The notes beneath the pieces were generated by a model. That model had not been told where the DNA came from. It did no database searches and was given only the letters and a program-made list of their open reading frames with translations. The position numbers and the translations under genes are program-made. From Micrasema longulum (taxonomy: Eukaryota; Arthropoda; Insecta; Trichoptera; Brachycentridae), in assembly GCA_022494885.1 (NCBI GenBank), contig JAGVSM010002727.1, forward strand, positions 62,001 through 126,000: a stretch of DNA of 64,000 bases. The letters are read 5' to 3'. Shown here piece after piece: positions 21,030-32,192 of this stretch; the stretch's first letter is position 1; each line of letters starts with the position of its first letter.

Positions 21030-21650
21030 TTTTGAAATGAAATAGTTAACTAACATATAGATTTAAGTATTTTTGAAGAAAAAACACATTTAGATGATTT
21101 TGTTCGTCACTTGGAAAATTAAATATATTTGCTGTTTAAAATGCTCAAAGAAACTTTTACTGCAAAAATTACTTACTTTAAAAAAAATAATTTCTTAAAA
21201 AAAAACTTTTTGCTTTTAATCGCATTTAATAAACTTATTGATGCAAACAATAATTAAAATTTACAATTTCAAGTTCTTAAATACAGATTATTTTGTTTCA
21301 TTAAAATTTACATTTTTATATTTAAAAATTTCCCACTGAAAAAGTTTCTCATTCATTTTAATTTAAAATTGGACAATTTTTACTAGATCAAAGTGAAAAA
21401 TGTATTTGAAAAATCTTACGTTCCCAGATGATATTTAGAGAGGGTAATAAAATTTCATGGACCGTGCTTAATCCTGTTAAGTATTCGAGTGTTACAAATG
21501 GTAATTTCTATTCCAATATGATCTTAGAGTGTGATCATTATGGGCAAATTAAAACCGTTGAGACTATACTGTAATGAACTCGGAGAATAAATATTTTTAC
21601 TTGATAGAAATATTTTCTAGTAAGTTTTCAAATAATGTTTTTTTGTCCTG
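21030..21650. other. No recognised feature
   Basis: Very AT-rich with no coherent frame. Confidence 0.5.
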
Positions 21651-21654
21651 GCGA

Positions 21655-21745
21655 ACGAAATGGACTAATCTATAAATATTTCATTGTTTCTGGACTGGCA
21701 CTTGAAGCGTAAGACTGATCACTTTACCTTCATGTAATATGTGTG
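21655..21745 (+). mobile_element. SINE-3 tail fragment
   Basis: TTTCATTGTTTCTGGACTGG, CACTTGAAGCGTAAGACTGA and TCATGTAATATG match 28420-28490 and, more loosely, the tail of the tRNA-headed copy at 53955-54180. No head is present. Confidence 0.55.
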
Positions 21746-21945
21746 AGCACGATGCAAGCGACAAAACGCGGCCACTAGTAGCGTGCGCGGGCGATTCCCT
21801 TTTTTATGTCTCGAACGCGGCCTCTCGAACGCTCGGTTTGCGCCGATGCCATACAAAATGTATGAAAAAACTCGTCCGCAGTTTGTGGTCGCGTCTAGTG
21901 GCCTCCACCAGTGGCTCAATGTGCGCCCGCACTAGTTGTTTTCAA
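21745..21945. repeat. CpG-rich element with inverted repeat
   Basis: A sharply CpG-rich block in AT-rich surroundings. GGCCACTAG (about 21771) and CTAGTGGCC (about 21895) are inverted, and similar CGCG-containing sequence extends both arms. Internal motifs include GCGTGCGCGGGCG, CTCGAACGCGGCCTCTCG and ATGCCATACAAAATGTATG. Frames cross it on both strands, but none is recognisable. It could be a small inverted-repeat transposon; the family is unknown. Confidence 0.5.
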
Positions 21946-22137
21946 GCTATAAATAAAATTATTCAAAAATCAAATTTTAAAAACTCTACTACTAAATCTA
22001 AGTTCAGGGATCAAAGGGTTTACTTTGTGTTTTCGTAAATTATTTCATTTAAATTATTTATTGACAATTCTTGATGGAATTCCATTGTTATGATGAAATA
22101 ACTTATATTTACATAAAAGTTATTAGCATATAAGTTA

Positions 22138-22322
22138 TTGCCTAGTAGGTGAATTTGTTCAGGTGGATGAATCTCACCCACCAGGTTTCAGCTCTTTTAC
22201 TTCACAAATGTTAACAGATGGAAGAGTTGAGAAAATGTGGATGCTTAAACATAAGAAAAATAGTAAATGTAACATCATGTGTAAATTGGCCACTTAAACC
22301 AGAAGACACGTCATAATCTTAT
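22138..22322 (-). repeat. R1 fragment, 5' portion of a split copy
   Basis: GCCTAGTAGGTGAATTTGTT, GGTTTCAGCTCTTTTACTTC, GATGGAAGAGTTGAG and GCCACTTAAACCAG are reverse-oriented R1. The copy continues at 23105-23170, so the LINE-A fragment between has split it. Confidence 0.7.
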
Positions 22323-23104
22323 GCGGATTTCAAAGGTTAAATCTAGGCATTGTGGTTTCCCTGACATTTTATGATCAGATCGAAGCAGTTTTTAGTCGTT
22401 CGTTGAATATGTTAGGATTCGTCTTGCGTACTGCCAGGGTTTTTGGTAGTACACGAGTACTGAAAATTCTTTATAACTCGTTGGTGCAAAGTAGACTCGA
22501 AAGTGGCTCGATGATTTGGGGACCGTGTGAGTTATTTATTTATTTATTTAAGTATAAGTACTCTTTTATGGTGGAGAGGGTTCAGAAGAAATTTCTTTGG
22601 TTTCTCTACATGAGGGAGTGCGGATATTATCCATGGCTTTATTCCACTGAGTTCCTCCAGGGTATGTTCGGTTACAGCAGTTTGAAGACCAGAAGGAATG
22701 TGTATTTAACTACGCTTATTATACTACGATTATTGCGCGGTGTTATAAACAACCCTGAAATTATGCGGAGCATTAGCCTTTATGCTCCGGATAATTACCT
22801 TCGACAGCGTCAGCATAGACTGTTTCACATTTCAATATACAGGACCAACCTGCCAATTGGTTATGCCTGTTAGAAGGGCTATCTCAATGTTTAACAATAT
22901 TACTTTGGACATTGACATTTTTCACGTCTCTGAGGGAGTTTTTCCTTACAAGATTCTCTTACTTTTTTCACATATTATTCTCTGAATATTATGTATATTT
23001 TTGTGTTATTTTTGTATCTACCGAATTTAACCTTATTATTTTAACTATTTATAAATATGAATTAAGATATTCCGTTTTGTAATGTACAAATGGATGAATA
23101 AATA
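22323..23104 (+). pseudogene. LINE-A ORF2 C-terminus and 3' UTR, copy 1
   Basis: The post-RT region of a LINE ORF2: LNMLGFVLRTARVFGS, KILYNSLVQSRLESGSMIWG, VQKKFLWFLYMRECGYYPW, LKTRRNV, APDNYLRQRQHRLFHI, YRTNLPI. A one-base frameshift near 22855 separates the last part (VRRAISMFNNITLDIDIFHV). It is about 80 percent alike by eye to copy 2 at 47810-48390, and has an extra TTTAT microsatellite at 22530-22550 that inserts codons. It ends AATAAATAAAATTGAAAA. It lies inside an R1 copy. Confidence 0.85.
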
Positions 23105-23172
23105 AAATTGAAAATGCCTAAACTTCTATATTTATCCCTCGAAAATATTTTTCTTCTCTGTTGCAATAATAA
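23105..23172 (-). repeat. R1 fragment, other half of the split copy
   Basis: TGCCTAAACTTCTATAT and TTCTTCTCTGTTGCAATAA resume the reverse-oriented R1 that breaks off at about 22322. Confidence 0.6.
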
Positions 23173-23454
23173 AAACCTTAAAGATTTCAAATTATATCAA
23201 AGGTCATAGAAATACCCATGAAAGTTTAATAAAATGCATTACAAATCTGTTGTAATTTCTTTTTCCAATATTCTACTATCCAATTTTGATGTATTTTAGA
23301 GCATTCTAGTAGCTAAATTTCCCTTCTCAAAAATGTTTTGCCTCTGTTGCCATAGACCATTGCTGGAGACTGCTGCGAGATATTGCATAGATTTACATAC
23401 TATTAAGCGTGTTGTCCAGATGTTGATATATGTTCATATAATAATTTTTATTTT

Positions 23455-23580
23455 TGCTATTATATAATTTACATGCTTCCACTTTCCATTATGTTGTATC
23501 CCAACTCAACATAGGACTCTTGGCCTCATAAGAGTTTGAGATACGTTTATGTATTTGTATAAATAAATAATTATAAAAAA
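23455..23580 (+). mobile_element. LINE 3' UTR end with terminal hairpin
   Basis: GTATCCCAACTCAACATAGG, ACTCTTGGCCTCATAAGAGT, TTGAGATAC: an inner perfect stem (ACTCTT/AAGAGT) within an outer stem (GTATC/GATAC), followed by a TAAATAAATAATTATAAAA tail. It is homologous to 7440-7565 (inverted) and related to the end of the LINE at 36068-36580. Confidence 0.6.
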
Positions 23581-23807
23581 GTCTGCGTATTTACAAAAAC
23601 AATTAAAAAATAACAGCACCAACGTAATACAATATTACGTAATATAATATGTAAGTGTATTCACAATATTTTATTGATGATTTTTATTTGTTCATAAGTA
23701 TTTTAAGTGAAAATAGGATTGAATTTTGAAGTGTCAAACTTTAATAATTGAATTTAAGTTAAATGCAGCTATAAAGTTTTGCATCCAGCCAACGAAATAT
23801 TTGTTAA

Positions 23808-24118
23808 GTACATAATTAAGCTATTACAACAGAAATGAAGAACATTTAAGAGAAGGTTATAAAGAAGTCTAGGCATCTTCAGGGCTTATGACCTGTCAAT
23901 GGCTGGTTTAAGTTGCCACTTTACACACTGTGTAACATTCACCATTCTGCCTATGTTTTAACATCTATATTCCTTTAATTCTTTTATCTGTTGATGTGTG
24001 TGAAGTTGAAAAGCTGAAACCTTTATTTAATGTTAATATAAACAGCTCTCCAGGGAGTTGAATCCAGTTCTTGTCTACAAAAATTTGGACAAACTCAAAA
24101 TATTGTACATAATTAAGC
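23808..24118 (+). repeat. R1 insertion with 14-bp target-site duplication
   Basis: GTACATAATTAAGC occurs perfectly at 23808-23821 and 24105-24118. Between them is a 283-bp insert that starts TATTACAACAGAAATGAAG and ends GGACAAACTCAAAATATT. It holds an R1 head and body, then jumps after AAACCTTTATTT to the reverse complement of the unit's leading segment (CTCTCCAGGGAGTTGAATCC). It is therefore an internally deleted snap-back. The insertion limits are the best defined for R1 in this window. Confidence 0.88.
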
Positions 24119-24119
24119 A

Positions 24120-24895
24120 TTGTAAATAATGTATGATATAAGGTAATATTAAGTTTTTAAAAAATATTTTTCTATAGAACATTTTTTTAAGTAAATTTAT
24201 TATGAAAAATAGTAAAGTACCCACCTATCTATCTAAAAATATGTACGTAAGTACTAAGCTTGTCTCTGATTGGCTTCTGGCCTAATTGGTCACTTGGGAA
24301 AACGCCCCGGCTTATTTATTGTGAAGAAATATAGTGCTGACAAGCATTTTATGTACGATACATACAAGATCAAGTATTAACAGCTATGTAATGACATTGT
24401 CTGTGTCCGGGCGGATAAAGAAAACAGTTCTGTGTGTGAAAAAGAACCAGAACCCTGGAAGAGCGTTTTTAAAATAAATAAATAATTTTAAAATACGCCG
24501 CCTTTTATTTTAAAATGCATTGCTTTATGTGTCAAAGGGTGTGGATAAGGGTTTAATAATGTTGATGATAATTAAATGATACATTTAGTTTAGAAATGTA
24601 TTACGTAATGTACCCGTGGGTACAAAAAAGTTTGCACTCAAATAAAATAATTTTTCGCTTCCTATAAATGTTTATTAACCTAATAAAATAATATTTTTAA
24701 TGCTCCATTTGTACTGTTGGTAAGGAGTTAGGGGTTCAGATTATTTTACATTGAAATAAATAAGTATCTAAGCAAAGTTACTATCTTAAAAGAGACGAAG
24801 AAACTCTTAAAGAAGTGAATTATTAATAGCTGGGGATAAAAAAAACTTTTTCAATTCTTACTTTTATTCAGAATTGATTTTTTTCGATTAAAATT
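24120..24895. other. No recognised feature
   Basis: AT-rich with one mixed-composition stretch at 24260-24480. No gene or repeat is recognised. Confidence 0.5.
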
Positions 24896-24904
24896 CGGAA
24901 TTTT

Positions 24905-25070
24905 CGGTAGCTCTTTAGAATTTATTTATTTATTTCAACAACATTATTACAATTTGTATAATATATTAGGGCGGGTATACCGCATTAGGGCAATTTCTTC
25001 CAACTTACACAAACCATTCAGTTTTTAAAAATGCATGGTCAATATAAATATTTCGTCTAAAAAAAAAATT
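24905..25070 (-). mobile_element. Possible LINE 3' UTR
   Basis: Begins on the plus strand with TTTATTTATTTATTTCAACA (an A-rich tail on the minus strand) and has a GCGG-GTATA-CCGC hairpin near 24973. This is the layout seen at the ends of other minus-strand LINEs here (31440, 34995). No coding part is attached. Confidence 0.3.
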
Positions 25071-25217
25071 ATGTTTCATTTGAAAAAAAATAATACGTTA
25101 AAACTAAAATGAATTATTAAAGGCCAGACGTTATCCGGATAGTTGGCCGTACCATTAATGGTTAATTTAAATTGGCTGGTTAGACATTCTTGCACAAATT
25201 AATATATATCTGTATGG

Positions 25218-25490
25218 ATGCCCATGATAGTCTTGCTCAGATTAACCTTAATAAATGTACCTCACCGTTACTTGCGTACCAATGCTGTCTTTGCTGTGGG
25301 AAATTATAAAACCAACATCGGATTATCTTCCCCTCTGCCAAAGATTCTCAGAACAGTGAACCAAATCTCATTAAACGGTACTGTCGATGTGTTCCTACAG
25401 CAAAGGCAAGCATTCAAAAAGCAAGCGGTGTTGTCACTTCTGACTTGCGTTGACACAACAGCCATGTCCGCCAACATTATGCCATAATTA
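25218..25490 (+). pseudogene. LINE ORF2 C-terminal remnant
   Basis: The 89-codon frame contains NVPHRYLRTNAVF, YKTNIGLSSPLPKI, RTVNQIS and VDVFLQQRQAFKKQ. This is the order VP.R.LR, RTN.G..SPL.RI, DVF..S...FK found at the end of CR1/jockey-type ORF2 proteins. RT and endonuclease are missing. Confidence 0.65.
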
Positions 25491-26217
25491 TGGCTTATGT
25501 AAATTTAAATACATTTTAAGACTGTTAAAATTAAGTGTTATTTTATACAATCATTAATGTCAATCTGTTTGGGCTTCCATAAGCATGTTGATTGGCTTAA
25601 AAAAATGCAATGTTTGAAAAAAAAAGTAAAATTGACCATAAGATCACTTTTTTATTGCTTTTGAAATAATACGGCGAATTGGAACGACATAAAAAAACTT
25701 ACTTAAACATGCTTAGTAAATAAAACGGCTTTTTTTATTTTTTTATTTAATTAAATTATAAATTGGATCACTTAAGGCTCGGATAAACGGAGTTCTGCTG
25801 TGTATTCAAAATAATAAATAAAAAATACATGAATATTTAAAATATTAAAAATAAAATCCACAATTAGTTAAAAGAACTATTTAAATTCTACACTTATACC
25901 ACGAGCAGAAGAAAGCATAAAAGTGGAAAGGAAAAAATAAGAAAAGGAAAATCTTACATCTGCAGATAGTTGCGTTTTAATTATGATTTTATATTTTAGC
26001 TAGTAGATCGCTGGAGAAGGCAATCTCATAAAGCATATTTTTTAGCTGTTTTTATGTAGATAAATTAAAAAAATGATTATTTTATTTTTAAAAACAAATG
26101 CTTTATTAATATTATGGTATACAGGGCACTGCAGTGGTACACAAACCACAATACATCTTGATCATTTTTTGCGGTATGAAGGTAAAATGATCAGTTCTAC
26201 ACTTAACTCCTTTTGCT

Positions 26218-26460
26218 TTAAAATCTTCTCTTAATATTTCTTTTACAAATTTTAAAAAATTTTTTGAAGAATTTTTTTGAAAAGAACGAATTTTTTTTGG
26301 ACTCTTTCAAGAGAATTTTGGTGAAGTTGTAGTAAGGAGTCCATATTGTAGAGTTATACTCTAACTGGCTTCTCACTAATGAAGTATACATCAACTTCAA
26401 AGTGCCTATGTTTTTGAATTCCTTAGTCACACGTAACATGAAGCCTAACATTTTTAGAGA
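26218..26460 (-). pseudogene. LINE ORF2 post-RT remnant
   Basis: MLGFMLRVTKEFKNIGTLKL followed by MYTSLVRSQLEYNSTIW and TPYYNF is the same region as LINE-A LGFVLRTARVFGS ... LYNSLVQSRLE but from a different, diverged copy. It then degenerates into a lysine/phenylalanine-rich frame. The preceding 25725-26200 is AT-rich and may be its 3' UTR; this is not certain. Confidence 0.65.
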
Positions 26461-26960
26461 GATTTACTAGTAATATTATGCAGTAACAATTAACCAGCAA
26501 TTGCAATTATCAAACTCTCCTTTACTTTAACCAATTATTTAATATATAACTACGCTCCTTTTGATTTAATTATTTACTACTAAAATAATATAATTGACAT
26601 AAAATTAACCATCAAAATGAATAACTTCATTCCATTAACAATGTATTATCTAAGTATGTATCTTCAAATATTTCGTCATTTATCTATAGGTATGTAAACT
26701 TCCCTGTCAAAAATGAAGTATTTTGCTAATTTTATCTGTTAAAATGTGTATTTCCCACTTTGTTGTATTTTGCCATGTGTTCCTTTCTCACCCTTTAAAT
26801 AATAAAAGCTTAATCCTAATTTCGGTCCAAAAACTCCCAAAAATGAACTGTTGAGCAAACTGGTTGTAAATATTTATGTTTCTGTTCCCTTTTAAAATGC
26901 TTATTGGATCTTATCTCCAAAATATGTTAAGAATAGTATAAAAACTGTAAATGTTGTAAA
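26460..26960. other. No recognised feature
   Basis: AT-rich spacer leading into the hairpin motif at 26975. Confidence 0.5.
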
Positions 26961-26974
26961 CAATTCACCAGTCT

Positions 26975-27010
26975 TGAATATGCCTACTTAGGCAAAAACG
27001 CTCGTTGGTC
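26975..27010 (+). repeat. TGCC-TAC-AGGC hairpin motif (Penelope-like terminus?)
   Basis: TGAATATGCCTACTTAGGCA followed by AAAACGCTCGTTGGTC. The same CGCTCGTTGGTCAA ending occurs at 32636-32650, so the two are copies of one element. GCCTACTTAGGC is a hairpin. Confidence 0.45.
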
Positions 27011-27480
27011 AAAATAATAAAAAGTAAAACTAAACCAAGAAGTTTCATTGATAAGTTTATTTATAATTTTATCATAATCATTAACTTTATAGTTTTATCA
27101 AGAAATATCAACAAAAAACATCAATATAAAAAAGTTACATCGTAAATTAATCATCAATATTTCGATAGCAAGAACGATAAAAAAAAACAATTTCAGGTAG
27201 AACCAGAAGATTTTTTGAAAAACATTCATAAACAATCACCTAGAATACAATCATGAAACCACACACCAACCACCGCAGTGGCATATTGTCCTATCAAACC
27301 ATGAAAATTTAAACAAATTCATAATATTACAAAACAAAGTTCCTGGAATAATCTTATTAAAAAAACAGATAAAAGGGTTAAGTCGATGTTAAATTAATAA
27401 AAAGTACAAACATATCATAAACAAGGAATACTTCACTATGCAAATTTATTGAGCAAAAACGTGGTAACATAAATCTCAAT
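27011..27480. other. No recognised feature
   Basis: AT-rich with short broken frames. Confidence 0.5.
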
Positions 27481-27540
27481 ACGTCTTGCAACTTCAAAGC
27501 GCATGTGCGTTTAAAATTAGAGCCGCAATTACGGCTAAAA
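27481..27540 (+). repeat. Single copy of the 49.5-kb array motif
   Basis: ACGTCTTGCAACTTCAAAGC followed by GCATGTGCG and AGAGCCGCAATTACGG aligns with the four repeats at 49500-49885. Confidence 0.55.
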
Positions 27541-27544
27541 CCTG

Positions 27545-28410
27545 ATACTCATAATTTTACTGATAAACGGCATTTAATGATTCACTGATTTTACGTGAAT
27601 GGCTATGAATTTCCCAGATAAATGGAATTTACGGATTCATTGTATGTGCAATGTATATTCCATATCATGTATATACACGGGCCACTCCTCTTCAATGTAT
27701 ATATTTATGATATCGGTCAATTTTTCAAGTTCGTACAATTCAGTCTTTTTGCCGATAATATGGAAGTATCAGGAGCGTGCGGTGGGGTTTTCGATTAGGG
27801 AAGCAATTGATAAAAAAGTAAATGGTACATCATAATAAACACTGCCCTTAAGAAATTAAAGGCAAACTAAATACTATATGCATTTGATTAGAAATAGTAA
27901 CAATAATTTTACATATCTAGTTATAAATTGTAATAACAAATCAACCAACTTCACTATAATATCTACTTATTTGACTAGAATGCAGTGTAACCAAAGTACA
28001 TATTATCTTGTTAAAAAACATGACTTTCCAACGAAAAAAAATTGGTCATTATTTGAACTCGAAAAAACAATAAACTTAAAATTATTTCTTATTACAAATC
28101 AATAATATATTGATGTCATGTTTGAATAAAATTCTACATTTTATTTTGTATTTCTACTCCACCACAAAATAATAATTATAATATTATGTTCAGCGACAAA
28201 ATACCAAAATCTCATTTCCATAATAAATCAATAAAAATATAAATTAATGAACAAACTGACACACACCGGTTAAAGTATTTTTTAGTTGTACACATTCCTA
28301 ACTCTGTATCCGGCTGAAGATGTACGTGCGTGTAACAATAGTTGTAAAGTTACTGGTTTCAATTTCTGAGAAGGTCGACCTAAAACGTTGATTAAAGTGG
28401 TGGTTTTACG
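27545..28410. other. No recognised feature
   Basis: AT-rich. Frames of 75-78 codons at 27599-27835 and 27878-28105 have no recognisable motif and are probably chance. Confidence 0.5.
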
Positions 28411-28419
28411 TTGCAATAT

Positions 28420-28490
28420 TTTATTGTTCCTGAACTGGCACCTGAAGCGTAAGATTAGTCATCTTACGCTCATAAAACAGATGATGCAGA
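28420..28490 (+). mobile_element. SINE-3 tail fragment
   Basis: TATTTTATTGTTCCTGAACT, GGCACCTGAAGCGTAAGATT, CATCTTACGCTCAT match 21655-21745. Confidence 0.55.
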
Positions 28491-28494
28491 CAAG

Positions 28495-29620
28495 TTGTTT
28501 GTGATAAAAAAAGGCAGAGCCTTATGCACTACTGGGTATGGATAAGAAAACGATGACACATTTCATTTATTGATTAATCATAAATAAAATATTTTATTTT
28601 GAAAAGAAAATCATCTCAATGATTGACAAATAAAAAAAAATATTAAAAACTACAATGGATCCCTGACGCATTGCGACCTAAATTATTTATCAAATAAATT
28701 CGTTTAAAGAAGAAGCAAGAAGTCCATACATATTTTGTCGTTTAGAGAAAATGAATATTATTTCAGAATGATAATAATGCATACTCGCTTACAGTCTGTT
28801 TTAAGTAACTGATGGCAAATTTCAGAGTAAATGAAAATTCAATGTTCATTATCTCAAATTGAATCTAATTTTGATAATAAAAACTGTCCATTATTTTTAT
28901 TACATGCTTTCAGAAACCGCGAAAACACGTAATAGAAGCGATTTTGTAGAATAATACGTTTGGAGAAAATTCTCTGAAGTCTGCCGAATAATACCGCCTA
29001 AAAAGAGTGCTTTCACTTCTATAGGGCCTTAGAGAGATTGTATCTGGAAATTATCTCGCGATACTTCCCTAATATAGGCACTCTGCAACATTAATTAATA
29101 CCATGATCATTGCTATTCCCATTACCTCGAAGATTAGAAAGATGGGCTTTCTCCGAGGGCTGTTACAGCTATTGAGCCCAATGAACTTAATTTATACCGC
29201 AATATTTATCATCAACTTATTCTATCTTCCCGCTTTTTCTTATTTTCTCGCACGTTAATAAATTTGTGTTAATGTGCTTATTTCGATAAATTTGCATAAT
29301 AAACACACTTAAGGAGATGAATTGTTATTACTTTATAACAAGAGGGGTAGAGGGAAGAAGCATAATACACGTATAAATTAAATAACGTATTTTGAGTATA
29401 AACATGTTAATTATAGGCTAGTATGTCATAATCACGTTTTTTTTCAGATTTTTTTTCGTCATTCAGATAATTATAATACCTTCATAATACGAGTAATATA
29501 TTCGGTGTAGTTTACTGTCTTTTTGGGGCAGTTTATAAAAACATTAAAATATTTAAAAAAACAACTTATAATAAAATTTAATATTTATATGTACACAAGG
29601 ACTAGATTTCACCATTTATT
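28495..29620. other. No recognised feature
   Basis: AT-rich. A mixed-composition stretch at 28960-29180 has no readable frame. Confidence 0.5.
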
Positions 29621-29624
29621 TCAT

Positions 29625-29870
29625 AATATATATTATTATTTTCATGTTTTCCTATATATTATACTATATAATTTATGTTTAAGTAACATGTATTCTTGGC
29701 ACACATATATACTTTATATTTATATAAAAATGATTTTCAATTTCCTACATTTGATTAGCTAGGCATTTATAATTAAGTAGTTTTAGTTTTTCTTTTTGAT
29801 GTTATTGTTTTATTAGTATAGGACTACTTACGCTCTAAAGATAGAAAATCTCTATCTTAGAACAGGCTGT
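29625..29870 (+). repeat. Family G repeat, plus copy with hairpin
   Basis: Inverted match to 8530-8830. The landmarks (AGTAACATGTATTCTTGGCA, CATTTGATTAGCTAGGCATT) lead to GTATAGGACTACTTACGCTC and a hairpin AAGATAG-AAAATCT-CTATCTT (29847-29867). It is possibly the 3' UTR of an unidentified LINE. Confidence 0.6.
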
Positions 29871-29874
29871 TCCA

Positions 29875-30385
29875 TGTTAGATGGAGACTATCATAAACAG
29901 AAAACACTCCGTTTTCATTTTACCTTAATTGGTTTTATATAGATTCCTTGTTATTAAGTATGTATATTTTTTTTTTCAAAAAAATTATCAATAAATAATA
30001 ATAATTTACTTTGTTTTATTCCGTGGAGTTGTTTTGGGAAGGTAGATATTAAAAAAAAACAACATTATAATAACATAAAAAAAACAACACATATACCAAG
30101 GCTATACTGACAGAATGCATTAAGTCAACAGTCTTTATATGTTTCAAATATTTTTTAATATACACAGGTGCAGAATGTTGATTTCGAATTTTACGATAAA
30201 TAGAATAAAGATTATCGTTTCAAAATTTAAAAAAAAAGAAAATTTAAGAAAACTGTTGGAGAAGTAATGCGTTGAAAAAATAAAAAAGCTTTAAATTATA
30301 ATATGATCTCGTAACTTGATTTAATGACTAAATGCATTATTTTAGTAAAGCCTCTATAAATACAATAATATTATCCATAACACAA
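29875..30385. other. No recognised feature
   Basis: AT-rich spacer. Confidence 0.5.
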
Positions 30386-30387
30386 TA

Positions 30388-30570
30388 TTTCGAGTTTGTC
30401 CTAGTGCTTGTAAACAAGTACTGGATTTACCTCTAGGAAATTATTAAGATAAAAATATTATAACACAGATGAAGAACATTTAGATCCAAACGTATGGAAT
30501 TATAGTCATTTACAGGGATTACTACCTGTCATTGGCTGGTTGATGTTTGAATAGCGAATGTTTCACAGTA
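30388..30570 (+). repeat. R1 fragment
   Basis: CGAGTTTGTCCTAGTGCTTG, ACTGGATTTACC, TTATAACACAGATGAAGAAC, TCATTTACAGGGATTACTAC, CTGTCATTGGCTGG. Leading segment, head and early body only. Confidence 0.7.
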
Positions 30571-30574
30571 TTTA

Positions 30575-31180
30575 TTAAGTTAAATGTTTTTATCAATATT
30601 TATTCATTTAAATGAGTCACAAAATTCTTGATTTAAATAGTTATTATTATTAACAAAAAATAAAGTAACAAAATATTTTTTTTTAAAAACCTGTTCTATA
30701 ATAACTCTCTGGCGTAGAATTGATTTTCAGGGTACTATTTTTAAATATACGTGAATGTGTTTCAAATAAATATTTTAAATCCACAAAGCTTATTGAAACC
30801 ATTCATCCCTTACGTTTACCATCCATTTTCTCAATTGTAATCCTATTCATACTTTTCTCGTTGAGGCTCGTTAAAAGATTTTATTTAACGATACAAGTTC
30901 AAGAAAGTCAACCCCAAGTAATGCCCTAAGGTATCATTTATAATGCCCCTAAAACATAATATTAATCTAAAAGATCACCGTTTCCATATATTTATCATAA
31001 AATAAAATAAAATGGCTTTATATTTTTTTAAAGCAGCTTCTTGGTGTGATGGCTTAGATGCTCACCAAGCACGGGTTAATTTTGGGTGCCTGGATGTTTT
31101 TTTACAGGTTTAATAGAGAATTAACTTTGCATCAATAAAAAATGAGTTGAAGAGAAAACAGACAAACATAGTCTTTTAAA
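30575..31180. other. No confident feature
   Basis: AT-rich. A 69-codon plus frame at 30720-30929 (LRLPSIFSIVILFILFSLRL) is unrecognised. Confidence 0.45.
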
Positions 31181-31182
31181 AA

Positions 31183-31380
31183 TTGAGTCAGACAACCGTT
31201 CGTTCTGTGCTAAGACGTATAACGAAGTATAAGCTGACACATGCACTTCATGTTGGACCAAGTTCTTTCAATATCCTACTTAAAAAAATTACAAAATGTA
31301 ATTTGATGGAAAAGTTCAAGGTAACCTTGTGGTCTTGGATAAGCTTGGAAGACCCCTTACAGGGCACTGGGGGTTGAATT
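31183..31380 (+). pseudogene. LINE ORF2 extreme C-terminus
   Basis: LHVGPSSFNILLKKI followed by a KFKVTLWSWISLED-like end is the closing motif of many insect LINE ORF2 proteins (VGP..FN.L...L, then F...L). The remnant at 31722-31931 on the opposite strand is a paralogous end (LHVGPRSFNLLTKEL). Confidence 0.6.
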
Positions 31381-31439
31381 GAGATCTAACTAGAATGAAC
31401 TTCTCTCAAATTTATAGATGAAGGTTCTGCAACGAAGAT

Positions 31440-31931
31440 TTTTTTTTCCATACATTTATTATTTACATAGAAATATCATTACAAAAATACAATTTATAAA
31501 AATACATCTTAAAATTAAGCTTTAACATAATTTTTTAAAAATGCCCACAAAGACTTCAGCGCCTGAGCGTGGGCCATTCTTTTTTTAATTATTAAAAAGT
31601 TTATAGCTTATAAATGTGGTATGACATGAAAAGAACAGAAGAGGAAAGAAAAATAAACGAAAAAACAAATCAACATTTGCTGATATCAAAGGCATAATTT
31701 ATTTGCAGTATGCATTTATTTTTAATTATAAATATATATATTATTTGTTCCTTCCATGCTAATGCAAGACCTCAAACCTACTTTAAACTGTACCAATGAT
31801 TGAATGTTTTGTAGTTCCTTAGTTAGAAGATTGAAGGATCTTGGACCAACATGTAAAGAGTGAAACAACTGTACACATATTATGTTAGCATTATGTTTTA
31901 AATAACAAAATATACCGCAACGGTGAACCAT
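31440..31931 (-). pseudogene. LINE ORF2 C-terminus plus 3' UTR
   Basis: Minus-strand codons 31931-31745 (SLHVGPRSFNLLTKELQNI, then QFKVGLRSCISME) are followed by a UTR that ends at a T-run on the plus strand (31440). The UTR has a terminal hairpin, GCCCAC with GTGGGC (31551-31582). This is the tail of a minus-strand LINE. Confidence 0.65.
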
Positions 31932-32192
31932 CGGTCAAACCTGAAAATAAGAGAGAACTCGTCACTTACCTAATAGCTCGTTAACTACTTTAAGGACTTG
32001 GGCTTGGAAGAGGAGATTTGGCGATAGATTTTAAAGCACTCGCTTTCATTCAGTGGCCTGGCTATCCAAATACTAGAATTGGAGGGCGAAAATTAGTTTA
32101 CGGAGTCCCGTGACAATATATTTACACAGGTCGCACTGACGTTAAGAGTTTATTTGGCACTGACCCCCATTTATTTTAATAGAATAGCATTT

